This document shows, piece by piece, positions 15,382-22,782 of a DNA stretch of 64,000 bases. The stretch spans positions 1 to 64,000 of the forward strand of contig LJCV01000144.1 of the NCBI GenBank assembly GCA_001298575.1. The letters run 5' to 3'. A program made the translations under genes and the position numbers. The notes below the pieces were generated by a model. It searched no databases and was not told where the DNA came from. It saw only the letters and a program-made list of their open reading frames with translations. The stretch is from Actinobacteria bacterium OK074. Lineage in GTDB: Bacteria; Actinomycetota; Actinomycetes; Streptomycetales; Streptomycetaceae. How positions within the stretch are numbered: the stretch's first letter is position 1; each line of letters starts with the position of its first letter.

Positions 15382-16749
15382 CTAGTTGGGGACCGGGGCC
15401 AGCTTGAGGCTGAAGTGGCGCAGGATCGCGGGCGCCTCCACGATCCGGTAACCGTGCACGGACTCCGGGTTCTTGGCGATCTGCTCCAGCGTGGCCGCCA
15501 CGTGGTCGTAGTGGCTGCGGGTGTACACGCGGCGGGGCAGCGCGAGCCGGATCAGTTCGAAGGGCGCGCTCTTGGTCTGGTTGCCGTCCTCGTCCTCCTC
15601 GCCCAGGTACAGCGAGCCGAGTTCGGCCGAGCGGATGCCGCCGTTGAGATAGAGGTGGCACACCAGCGAGTGGCCCGGGAACCGGTGCGGCGGTATGTGC
15701 GGCAGCAGCCGGCCCGCGTTGACGTACAGCGCGTGCAGGCCCGGCGGCTCCAGGATGTCGACGCCGACGTCACGGATGCGCTGGGCCAAGTAGGCGGCGC
15801 TGTCCGCCCGTTCGGCGAGGTAGGCGGGGTCCGTGACCTCCTTGAGGCCCACCGCGATCATGTCGAGGTCGCGCCCGGCGAGACCGCCGTAGGTGGAGAA
15901 CCCCTCGGTGGCGATGAGGAGTTGGTTGCACCGCTTGGCCAGCTCGGCGTCGTTGAGGCCGATGAAGCCGCCGATGTGGACGATGCCGTCCTTCTTGGCG
16001 CTCATCACGCAGCCGTCGGCGAGCGCGAACGCCTCCTCGGCGACCTGCCGGGGGGTGCGGTCCCGGTAACCCTCTTCGTTGCGGGTCACCAGCCAGGCGT
16101 TCTCGGCGAACCGGGCGGCGTCCAGGATCATCGGGACGCCGAACCGGCGGCACAGCTCCGCGGTCTGCTTCAGGTTCCGCATCGAGACCGGCTGGCCGCC
16201 GCCGCCGTTGTTGGTGATGGTCATGACGACCACGGCGACCCGCGAGTCACCCGGGTTGGCCAGGATCCGCTCCAGCGCCTCCAGGTCGATGTTCCCCTTG
16301 AAGGGCTCGCGGCTGTCGAGGTTCTTCGCCTCGGGACACGGCAGGTCGATCGCCGTGCAGCCGCGGAGTTCGACGTTGGCCCGGGTGGTGTCGAAGTGCG
16401 TGTTCGACACGACGGTGTCGCCCGGCTCCAGCAGGGTCGAGAACAGGATGCGCTCGGCGGCCCGGCCCTGGTGGGCGGGGAGGATGTGCGCGTAGCCGGT
16501 CAGCTCGGCCACTGTCTCGCGGAACCGGTAGAAGGAGCGCGAGCCCGCGTAGGACTCGTCACCGATCGAACCCGCGGCGAGCTGCTCGGCCGACAGGGCA
16601 CCGGTGCCCGAGTCGCTCAGCAGGTCGATGGTCACTTCGTCGGCGCGCAGGTCGAACAGGTTGTACTGGACCCGAGCCAGAGCGGCTTCACGCTGCTCAC
16701 GAGTGAGGAGGGGAATGGGTTCGACGACTTTGATGCGGTACGGCTCCAT
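15382..16749 (-). CDS. tnaA: Tryptophanase (tryptophan indole-lyase)
   Basis: 455 residues. Beta-eliminating lyase with PLP-binding Lys in MSAKKDGIV (second Lys, about residue 253), ILDAARFAEN, the substrate region IDLLSDSGTGAL and GDESYAGSRSFY, and C-terminal LRHFSLKLAPV, all matching E. coli TnaA. It would split tryptophan or a prenylated tryptophan to indole, pyruvate and ammonia. Tyrosine phenol-lyase is the close alternative. The decisive context is the prenyltransferase gene ending 37 bases upstream: in Streptomyces sp. SN-593 the iptA/iptB pair (6-dimethylallyltryptophan synthase and tryptophanase) yields 6-dimethylallylindole compounds. GGGAG lies about 12 bases before the ATG. Confidence 0.88.
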   Translation of the reverse strand: MEPYRIKVVEPIPLLTREQREAALARVQYNLFDLRADEVTIDLLSDSGTGALSAEQLAAGSIGDESYAGSRSFYRFRETVAELTGYAHILPAHQGRAAERILFSTLLEPGDTVVSNTHFDTTRANVELRGCTAIDLPCPEAKNLDSREPFKGNIDLEALERILANPGDSRVAVVVMTITNNGGGGQPVSMRNLKQTAELCRRFGVPMILDAARFAENAWLVTRNEEGYRDRTPRQVAEEAFALADGCVMSAKKDGIVHIGGFIGLNDAELAKRCNQLLIATEGFSTYGGLAGRDLDMIAVGLKEVTDPAYLAERADSAAYLAQRIRDVGVDILEPPGLHALYVNAGRLLPHIPPHRFPGHSLVCHLYLNGGIRSAELGSLYLGEEDEDGNQTKSAPFELIRLALPRRVYTRSHYDHVAATLEQIAKNPESVHGYRIVEAPAILRHFSLKLAPVPN

Positions 16750-16786
16750 GCTGCTTTCTGCTCCCAGTGATCAGATGATCCGAAGA

Positions 16787-17995
16787 TCATGTCAGAGATG
16801 GTCGGTCGGGATCTGACGCGCGCTGTACGGCGGAGGAGAGTGCCCCCAGGGGCAGTTGGCCGCCCGGCCGGTCCTGCGGCAGGCGCACCGCGTACGCCTC
16901 CGAGGAGATGTAGGCGGTCACACGGGGCGGTCGGCCCTGTTCGTGGGCGAGTGCCAGATAGGCGATGAGACCGGAGCCGTCCTCGGGCCGCCGCTCGGTG
17001 ACGGCGGCCAGGGCATGGCCGAGGGTGGTGGTGTCCATGCCGTGCCGGGCGAGCAGGGCGACCGCCCGCTCGTGGGCCTCGGCGTCGTCGCGGACGTAGT
17101 CCCTGACCGGAATGTGCAGAGTGAAGCCGGTCGGCCCGGCGACGGTCGTCTCGGTGAAGGAATGGCAGGTCAGACCGGGGCGACCGGTCAGCTGGGCGTC
17201 GTAGGGAGAAGACCCGAACACGCGATCGGGGGTGTCGAAACCGGCCGCGACCCGGAGGAAGTCCTCCAGGACCTCGGGCGAGGGGCCGGGGTCGAGACGG
17301 CACAGACCGCCCACGTCGGCGGCCGAGAGACGGTTGTGCCGCAGATAGATCTTCAGCCGGGGTGCGGCCCAGTCCCCGAGGTCCAGGGCGAAGAAGGGAT
17401 AACCGTCGGCAGGCGGCAGGGCCGCGAACGCGTCCTTGTGCCCGAGCCGGGTCAGGGCCTCGCCGATGGTTTCGGCGGCCCGGTCGGCCCCGCGTGCCGA
17501 GGGGTTCAGATAGACCTTGAGCTTGGGCGTTCCGCCCGGCCTTAACTCCAGGGCGCACCACAGGGCCAGCGGGCCCGCGGGGGAGGGCGGTAAGAAGAGG
17601 TCCTCCAGCAGATCGAGCTGCTCGGTGCCGAAGCCCCAGTGCCCGGCCATGGTGCGGATGGCGCGCAGCCCGGTCCGCCCGTTCGCCTTGAGCCCGGCCG
17701 CGGCGCACCCCGGCTCGACGAGCACCCGCAGCGAGGGGGCCGCGCCCGGCACGAAGGAGAGGGAGTACTCCACCGGGGTGTGGTCGTCGGAGAGGAACGT
17801 CGGGGACGGCGGCGACAGGTCCAACGGGCGCCCGGAGACCGCGCCCAGGGAGTCCGACAGCACCTGCGCGTAGGTCTCCGCGTCGTCCTGGCCGAGCCCG
17901 ACGACGTCGCACAGCCGCAGCAACTGGGCCGCCGTGAACCCGCCGAGCGTGTCCGTGGCCGGCAGGGCCAGACCGCCGGTACGAGAGGTGATCAC
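16787..17995 (-). CDS. Aromatic (indole) prenyltransferase, DMATS/ABBA type
   Basis: 402 residues from a GTG placed after GGGAGGA; the start overlaps the stop of a short upstream frame by four bases. The ABBA beta-barrel fold is marked by paired strands ending LKVYLNP, LKIYLRH and RVTAYISSE, whose Lys/Tyr residues bind the dimethylallyl diphosphate pyrophosphate, and by GYPFFALDLGDW. Bacterial 6-DMATS enzymes are about this length and sit beside tryptophanase. Predicted reaction: transfer of dimethylallyl to the indole ring of tryptophan, position probably C6 by analogy. Two TTA leucine codons (17591-17593 and 17543-17545) make translation dependent on the bldA tRNA, typical of developmentally controlled secondary metabolism. 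Confidence 0.88.
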   Translation of the reverse strand: MITSRTGGLALPATDTLGGFTAAQLLRLCDVVGLGQDDAETYAQVLSDSLGAVSGRPLDLSPPSPTFLSDDHTPVEYSLSFVPGAAPSLRVLVEPGCAAAGLKANGRTGLRAIRTMAGHWGFGTEQLDLLEDLFLPPSPAGPLALWCALELRPGGTPKLKVYLNPSARGADRAAETIGEALTRLGHKDAFAALPPADGYPFFALDLGDWAAPRLKIYLRHNRLSAADVGGLCRLDPGPSPEVLEDFLRVAAGFDTPDRVFGSSPYDAQLTGRPGLTCHSFTETTVAGPTGFTLHIPVRDYVRDDAEAHERAVALLARHGMDTTTLGHALAAVTERRPEDGSGLIAYLALAHEQGRPPRVTAYISSEAYAVRLPQDRPGGQLPLGALSSAVQRASDPDRPSLT

Positions 17996-18192
17996 CACTC
18001 CTCCCGACGTGTGACGGCGAACGCACGGGACGGGTGTGACAGTTGGGACGTGAATGAATTCCCGAGATGATGAGGGAACGGGGGGAATCCAAAAAGATAC
18101 CCGCCCCGGGGGGCGGGTATTTCGCCTTGCGGCGAGGGATTGAGGGAAACCGCGGCGAGGGCGGAAGTGGCGCCGGGTGTTATCCGGTCCAC
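17992..18192 (-). CDS. Possible 66-residue leader frame overlapping the prenyltransferase start
   Basis: A GTG frame preceded by AGGAGG four bases upstream (18202-18197). It ends REEW-stop, and its stop overlaps the prenyltransferase GTG as GTGA. A terminator-like hairpin with a U-tract lies inside it, so translation through the frame could prevent termination. The sequence matches no family I know, and codon choice (ATA, ACA, TTT, AAT) is unlike a normal Streptomyces gene, which argues either for a regulatory leader or for a chance frame. Confidence 0.3.
   Translation of the reverse strand: MDRITPGATSALAAVSLNPSPQGEIPAPRGGYLFGFPPFPHHLGNSFTSQLSHPSRAFAVTRREEW
18097..18120 (-). terminator. Rho-independent-type hairpin upstream of the prenyltransferase
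   Basis: ATACCCGCCC (18097-18106) pairs perfectly with 18111-18120 around a four-base loop. On the minus strand it is followed by CTTTTTGG, a real U-tract, which is rare in this GC-rich sequence. It could terminate the P450 message or attenuate the prenyltransferase-tnaA message, since it lies 102 bases ahead of that start. Confidence 0.75.
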
Positions 18193-18294
18193 GACACCTC
18201 CTGTAACTCGTGACCAACCTGAATGCCGCGTTCCTCCCTACCCTCATGGTTGAACAGTCATGCGGTTTACGGATGTTCGGGCATGTTGCGTGGA

Positions 18295-19692
18295 TCACCC
18301 CCTCAGCCAGGTCAGGAAGGAGCTCCACACCCCCTTCTCGGGCTGCTGCTGGCGGCTCGCCACGTTCTCCGGCTGCTCGTGCCGCACCGGCGCCGGCGTG
18401 TCCAGTTCGGTGCGGCGGGGTGCCTCCGGCTTGCGGACGGTCGGCTGCACCGGGGTGAACCGGGCCGGCAGTCCCGCCAGGGCGCGGTTGAACGGACCCG
18501 GCCGCCAGGTCAGGCTGTCCGCGGGCACCGCGAGGGAGACGTCGGGCAGTTCGTTGAGCAGGTTCTCGATGCCCGCGACCGTGATCAGCCGGGCGGCGTC
18601 CTTGGACGGGCAGGCGTGCGGGCCCGCGCTCCACGCCAGGTGGGCGCGGTTGTCGGACATGTGCCGGGAGGTCGCGAGCACCGGGTCGGTGTTGGCCGCC
18701 GCGAAGCTCACCACCATCAGCTCGCCCGCCTCGATCTTCTGCCCGGCGAACTCCAGGTCCTCGGTGGCGTAGTGGGGCGCGTAGTTGGACATCGGCGGGT
18801 GCTCCCACAGGGCGTCGTCGATGGCCTCCTCGATCAGGCCGCCCTTGGCGTACCGGTCGCGGGTCAGCAGCAGGTACAGCGTGTTGCCCAGCAGGTTGCG
18901 CAGCGGCTCGGCGCCCGCGCCCAGCAGCAGCACCAGCTGGTGGGCCATCTCCTCGTCGGTGAGCCGCGCCTGGTGCTGCATCAGCCACGAGGTGACGTCG
19001 TCGCCGGGCCGGGAGCGCTTGAGCGCGACCAGCTCGTTCACGGCCTGGAACAGCACCTCGTTGGCCTTCTCGGCGTTGATGCCGTCGAAGATGCCCGAGA
19101 TGCCGAACAGCACCCGGTCGCCGACGTCCGCCGGGCAGCCGAACAGCTCACCGAAGACGAACAGCGGCAGCTGTTTGGCGTAGTCGTTGAGCAGGTCGAC
19201 CGAACCGCGGCCCGCGAACTGGGATATGAGGTAGTTGGAGACCCGCTCGGTGCTCTGGTTGAGCCGCTGCGAGGTCAGCCGCGCGAAGCTGTCCGTGATC
19301 GCCTGACGCAGCCTCAGATGGTCGGCGCCGTCGGTGAACATCGCGTTGGGCCGGTAGGCCAGCAGCGGCAGCACCGGGCTGTCCATGCTCACCCGGCCCT
19401 CGTTGAAGGCCCGCCAGCGGCGCGCGTCCTTGCGGAACACGCCCGGGTTCTGCAGGAGTTGGAGAGCCGCGGTGTAGTCCGTCACGAGGGTCGCGTCCAC
19501 GCCCGGGGCCAGCTCCACCGGGGCGGTCGGGCCGTAGTGGCGCATGTAGGCGTAGTACGCCTGCGGATCGGCCGCGAAGTCCCCCGTGTACATCGGCAGC
19601 CGGTCGCCCAGCTGGTGGGCCGGGCAGCCCGGCGGCGGCACGGGGACGGCGGAACCGGCACCCATGTTGTCCATACTGTCCACGTTGTTCAT
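18295..19692 (-). CDS. Non-canonical cytochrome P450 (CYP157-like) with C-terminal tail
   Basis: 465 residues. The heme loop WSAGPHACPSKDAARL keeps the thiolate ligand (Cys361), and the C-helix ADHLRLRQAI is normal. The K-helix around residues 288-296 reads EEAIDDALW with no Arg, so the near-universal ExxR is absent. The I-helix reads GAGAEPLRN, with Pro263 where the oxygen-activating Thr usually stands. Loss of ExxR is a known trait of CYP157 enzymes, which occur in Streptomyces conservons. After the heme domain a proline-rich tail of about 50 residues ends in GVWSSFLTWLRG, possibly amphipathic. It follows the cvn genes on the same strand and precedes the indole prenyltransferase, so it may serve either. 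Activity as a monooxygenase is uncertain. Confidence 0.82.
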   Translation of the reverse strand: MNNVDSMDNMGAGSAVPVPPPGCPAHQLGDRLPMYTGDFAADPQAYYAYMRHYGPTAPVELAPGVDATLVTDYTAALQLLQNPGVFRKDARRWRAFNEGRVSMDSPVLPLLAYRPNAMFTDGADHLRLRQAITDSFARLTSQRLNQSTERVSNYLISQFAGRGSVDLLNDYAKQLPLFVFGELFGCPADVGDRVLFGISGIFDGINAEKANEVLFQAVNELVALKRSRPGDDVTSWLMQHQARLTDEEMAHQLVLLLGAGAEPLRNLLGNTLYLLLTRDRYAKGGLIEEAIDDALWEHPPMSNYAPHYATEDLEFAGQKIEAGELMVVSFAAANTDPVLATSRHMSDNRAHLAWSAGPHACPSKDAARLITVAGIENLLNELPDVSLAVPADSLTWRPGPFNRALAGLPARFTPVQPTVRKPEAPRRTELDTPAPVRHEQPENVASRQQQPEKGVWSSFLTWLRG

Positions 19693-19859
19693 GGCTTTCT
19701 CCTAACGAACACGGCCCGGCACGTAGCCGACACGTGTGCTCGGTGCTCGGGGCGATGATGGCGCATCACTTGCGTCACGAGTGACAACAGGGGTCCCGGA
19801 GAAGGAGGTTGGGGGAACTCCTCCGGTCCGGGGCCCCGCCGCGTGCGGGTACGGGTGCG

Positions 19860-20243
19860 TCAGCCGAAGCGGGCACGGAGACCGTCCAGGACTTCCTGGA
19901 GGATCTCCCCGTCGGCGAGCCGGGCGGCCGGCACGGGGGGACGGGCGACCAGGTGGCCGCCCTCGACGAGACCGGACAGCAGGATCTTGACGATCCCCAT
20001 CGGTAACCGCGAGTGCCCGGCGATCTCGGCGACCGAGAGGTAGCCGCCCCGGCACATCCGCAGCAGGTCCTGCTCCTCCGGGGAGAAGTGCCTGGGCCGC
20101 TGCCGCTGGTCCTCGGCCGCCGTGACCAGGGTGATCAGGGACAGCTCGCGCTCGTCGGGCAGGCTCCGGCCCCGGGTGATGACGTAGGGGCGGACGAACC
20201 GCGGCTGCGGGGTGTCGGAGTCCGGCTCCCGGGGGCCGATCAC
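19860..20243 (-). CDS. cvnC: Conservon CvnC-type DUF742 protein
   Basis: 127 residues. DUF742 family: FVRPYVITRGR at the start of the domain, then SLITLVTA, YLSVAEIAGHSRLPMGIVKILLSGL and the C-terminal ILQEVLDGLRARFG. It is the third member of the cvnA-B-C order, overlapping the roadblock gene upstream by four bases. CvnC binds the membrane-associated complex formed by the sensor kinase-like CvnA, CvnB and the GTPase CvnD. A TTA codon (20004-20006, codon 80) suggests bldA dependence. Instead of the expected cvnD GTPase gene, a 167-base gap follows and then the P450. Confidence 0.9.
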   Translation of the reverse strand: MIGPREPDSDTPQPRFVRPYVITRGRSLPDERELSLITLVTAAEDQRQRPRHFSPEEQDLLRMCRGGYLSVAEIAGHSRLPMGIVKILLSGLVEGGHLVARPPVPAARLADGEILQEVLDGLRARFG

Positions 20244-20653
20244 CGGCGGACGCCGGTGTGCTCGCGGGGCGGTGCCGTCAGCGCCCTGCCCAGGCGGCCG
20301 ACGAGCTGCCGCATGCGGAAGGTGACGTCTCCCCTGTCGATGTCGACCGTGGTGGAGACCGCGGGGTGGGCGCCGTCACCGGCGGCGTTGAGGAACACGT
20401 GGCCCTCGTCGAACTCGACCAGCGTCCGCCGCAGGCCGGGGGCGCCGCCCCGGCAGAAGACCCCGACCGGGCGGCGACGCGACTGCATGCCGCTCATCGC
20501 GGCGGCGGCCGTGTCACCGCTGTCCTGGTCGACCGCGTGCGAGCGGGCCGTCAGGAGTCCGGCGGCGGGTCCGTCGGCGGAGAGTGGGACGGCGTGGAGA
20601 ACCCCCGGTATCTCCAGGAGGCTGTCCAGCATCCATGACAGATCGTTGCTCAC
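20240..20653 (-). CDS. cvnB: Conservon CvnB-type roadblock/LC7 protein
   Basis: 137 residues from a GTG that overlaps the sensor-kinase stop (GTGA). Roadblock/LC7 fold: LSWMLDSLLEIPGVLHAVPLSADG at the N-terminus and the strand VEFDEGHVFLNAAGDGAH in the middle. These small dimeric proteins act in bacteria as regulators of Ras-like GTPases, and in conservons CvnB pairs with CvnD. Here CvnD is absent from the locus, so its partner must be encoded elsewhere or the complex works without it. Confidence 0.9.
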   Translation of the reverse strand: MSNDLSWMLDSLLEIPGVLHAVPLSADGPAAGLLTARSHAVDQDSGDTAAAAMSGMQSRRRPVGVFCRGGAPGLRRTLVEFDEGHVFLNAAGDGAHPAVSTTVDIDRGDVTFRMRQLVGRLGRALTAPPREHTGVRR

Positions 20654-21849
20654 GAAACCTCTTGCCCTTCGCTGCTTGCCTGACGTGCTGCGCTGCTCGT
20701 ACGGTCCGCCGGGTCCCGGAGCGCCGCACGGCCCGCCAGGGTGCCCGACTGGAAGGCGCTCATCCGGGACGCGGCCTCCTCCTCGGAACGCTGCGGGGCC
20801 ACCGGTGCCGCGGGCGCGGGCGGCGTGGCGGTCACGGCCGGGCGGCGCCGGCGTCTGGGCAGCCCACCCGCGGTGCCGGCGGCGATCGAGGCCCGCTCGG
20901 GGCCGCCGCCGAGGGGCGGGCCCGGGGTGCCGACGACGGTCCGCGGCGGCTGGTGCGGCACGCTGGTGAGCAACTCGTCGGGGAGCAGGACCACCGCCCG
21001 TACGCCCCCGTAGGGGGAGGTGGAGTCCACCGACACCGTGAAGCCGTAGCGCTCGCACAGCACGCCGATCACCGCGAAGCCGAACTGCGGCGGATTGCCG
21101 AGCCCGGAGACCCCCGAGGCCCGCGCGCCCGACAGGAGCCCGGTGGCCTTGGTGCGCTCCTCGTCGTTCATGCCCACACCCGCGTCGTCGACGACGACGC
21201 AGATGCCCTTGGGCACGGCCCGGACGTTGATCTCGACCGTGGTTTCCGGATTCGAGTAGCTGGTGGCGTTGTCGAGCAGTTCCGCGACGGCGAGCGCGAC
21301 CGGTTCGACCGCCCGGCTGGTGACGGCGAAATCGACCTGGGAAAGAATTTCGACCCGCTGGAAATGCCGGATCCGCCCCTGGGCGCTGCGGATGACGTCG
21401 TAGACCGACGCCACCTCGCGCTGGCGGCCCGGCCAGCCCTCGCAGAGCACGGCGATGGACTGGGCCCGGCGGCCGAACTGCGAGTTCATGTGGTCGATTT
21501 CCAGGAGATCCGGGAAAATCGTCGACTCGCTGTATTTGTCCTGGAGCCGGGAAATCATCAGTTGCTGCTCGGCGGCGAGTCCCTGGAGCGTCCGCATCGC
21601 GGACTTGAGGACCGTCTTCGTCTCCCTGTCCACCAGGTTCCGTGCCTCGTCCGAGGCGCCCGGGGTGCCCGAGTGGTGGTGCTCCGCAGCGAAATGGCCG
21701 AGTTCCGGTTCGGGGTGGTGATTGCGGAGGTCGGTTATCTCCGCACGCAGCCGCGCGGCCGTCCTCCGGCCACGGAGAAGGGCGGTGGCTGCGACAGGTG
21801 TTCCGGCGACGAGAGCCCAGAGTGCCGGATCCTGTATGTAAAGCGTCAT
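20650..21849 (-). CDS. cvnA: Conservon CvnA-type sensor histidine kinase-like ATPase
   Basis: 399 residues. A single N-terminal membrane segment (about 8-25, LWALVAGTPVAATALL) is followed by a coiled helical region and a HATPase_c domain: N-box VAELLDNATSYSNP, G1 box VVDDAGVGM and G2 region GFAVIGVLCERYGF. No clear phosphorylatable H-box is visible, as in other CvnA proteins. The last 100 residues are a proline/alanine/arginine-rich tail. The protein is short because the large extracellular sensor domain of typical CvnA proteins is missing. It heads the minus-strand cvn operon. Confidence 0.88.
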   Translation of the reverse strand: MTLYIQDPALWALVAGTPVAATALLRGRRTAARLRAEITDLRNHHPEPELGHFAAEHHHSGTPGASDEARNLVDRETKTVLKSAMRTLQGLAAEQQLMISRLQDKYSESTIFPDLLEIDHMNSQFGRRAQSIAVLCEGWPGRQREVASVYDVIRSAQGRIRHFQRVEILSQVDFAVTSRAVEPVALAVAELLDNATSYSNPETTVEINVRAVPKGICVVVDDAGVGMNDEERTKATGLLSGARASGVSGLGNPPQFGFAVIGVLCERYGFTVSVDSTSPYGGVRAVVLLPDELLTSVPHQPPRTVVGTPGPPLGGGPERASIAAGTAGGLPRRRRRPAVTATPPAPAAPVAPQRSEEEAASRMSAFQSGTLAGRAALRDPADRTSSAARQASSEGQEVS

Positions 21850-22308
21850 AAGACTCTCTTCGAGCGACCGAAGGCCGGCTGCTGGATGCCGTCATCAGAG
21901 GCGCGGCGTCAGAAGTGCGGTGATCGTATCACCGCGTTGAGTTGTGACGGCTGGTCAATATGGGGACGTCCTGCGAATGCTGACGGAAGGTCAGTTCCAT
22001 GTCGTGGACGGGCGGTCGGCGAGGGGTGACCGTCGGGTTTCGGCCACGGTTGGCTGTGAATATGCCAAGAGACTGGCTGAATTGGCGTGGTGACAGAGTG
22101 TCAGGAGTGGCGATACTCGATGCCTAGGGCGATCCGGCCACGGCCGGGAGACAGCACCGCGCGCTTTCCGAGTGTCACCGTACGCTCGTGGGCGCCGTCG
22201 CGCTCCGGCGGGCCCCTCCCCGTGCACAGCGAACGAACGCAGCTAGCGAGCGAACGCAAGGAAGAACGGGCCGGTCGGCGCCCCGGGCGCCGCGATGGGG
22301 GAATCATC
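21850..22308. other. Divergent promoter region between the conservon and an orphan gene
   Basis: 459 bases without a supported gene. Composition is less GC-rich near 21900-22100. GTGACA and GATACT about 16 bases apart (around 22089-22116) could be a weak forward promoter. Repeated GCGAACG-like words occur near 22226-22258. No hairpin with a U-tract and no RNA gene was recognised. Confidence 0.4.
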
Positions 22309-22719
22309 GTGCACGACGAATTCCTGTGCCATGTAACGGCGTACGGCATCTGTGGCGGGCAGCGCGTCGGAGTGCCGCTGGGCACCTATCGCGCGCCCAC
22401 CCTGGCGCTTGCCCTGTGGTGGATGCGGGACCGGGCGTTATGGATCGCCGAACGCCTCGACCCCGACCCCGACAGCCCCCTCTTCCCCCCGAACTCGGTC
22501 GCCCCCGTCTCGGCCACCGTCCCCGACGTCCCCCGGCTGCTGCGCACCTGGTGCGGCGACGTCGTCCAACAGGACCTGGTGGCCGACGAGTTGGCCGCCG
22601 GAAGACTCGTCCGCGTCGCCACCAACGACGACACCACCGAGTACGAACTGCTCGCGGAGTCCGTGGACGCCCTGCGGATGCAGCGGTTCACCTCCAACCT
22701 GTCCGCCCCTGCCGCCTGA
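22309..22719 (+). CDS. Hypothetical protein with a TTA codon
   Basis: 136 residues from a GTG preceded by GGGGGAATCATC; a longer frame upstream has poor coding bias. I do not recognise the family. The N-terminal half reads CHVTAYGICGGQRVGVPLGT and ALALWWMRDRALWIAERL, the second half is acidic with LLRTWCGDVVQQDLVADELA. No signal peptide or membrane segment is convincing. Codon 44 is TTA (22438-22440), the rare leucine codon read by bldA tRNA. It lies divergent from the conservon and 63 bases before the FHA exporter. Function unknown. Confidence 0.65.
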   Translation: MHDEFLCHVTAYGICGGQRVGVPLGTYRAPTLALALWWMRDRALWIAERLDPDPDSPLFPPNSVAPVSATVPDVPRLLRTWCGDVVQQDLVADELAAGRLVRVATNDDTTEYELLAESVDALRMQRFTSNLSAPAA

Positions 22720-22769
22720 GCCGCCCCGACCGGAAAAGTCCCCGAACGGCGCAAACGCGCACACATGGC

Positions 22770-22775
22770 TAGAAT
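22770..22775 (+). promoter_or_regulatory. -10 element TAGAAT for the FHA exporter gene
   Basis: TAGAAT fits the sigma-70 -10 consensus and ends seven bases before the ATG at 22783, which would make the message leaderless. A clear -35 hexamer is not visible. Confidence 0.45.
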
Positions 22776-22782
22776 TCAGGAC

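Noticed and set aside
18295..19692. P450 as a decayed pseudogene because conserved residues are missing
   Set aside because: The frame is intact, the heme Cys loop and C-helix are preserved, and loss of ExxR is a known feature of CYP157 enzymes.
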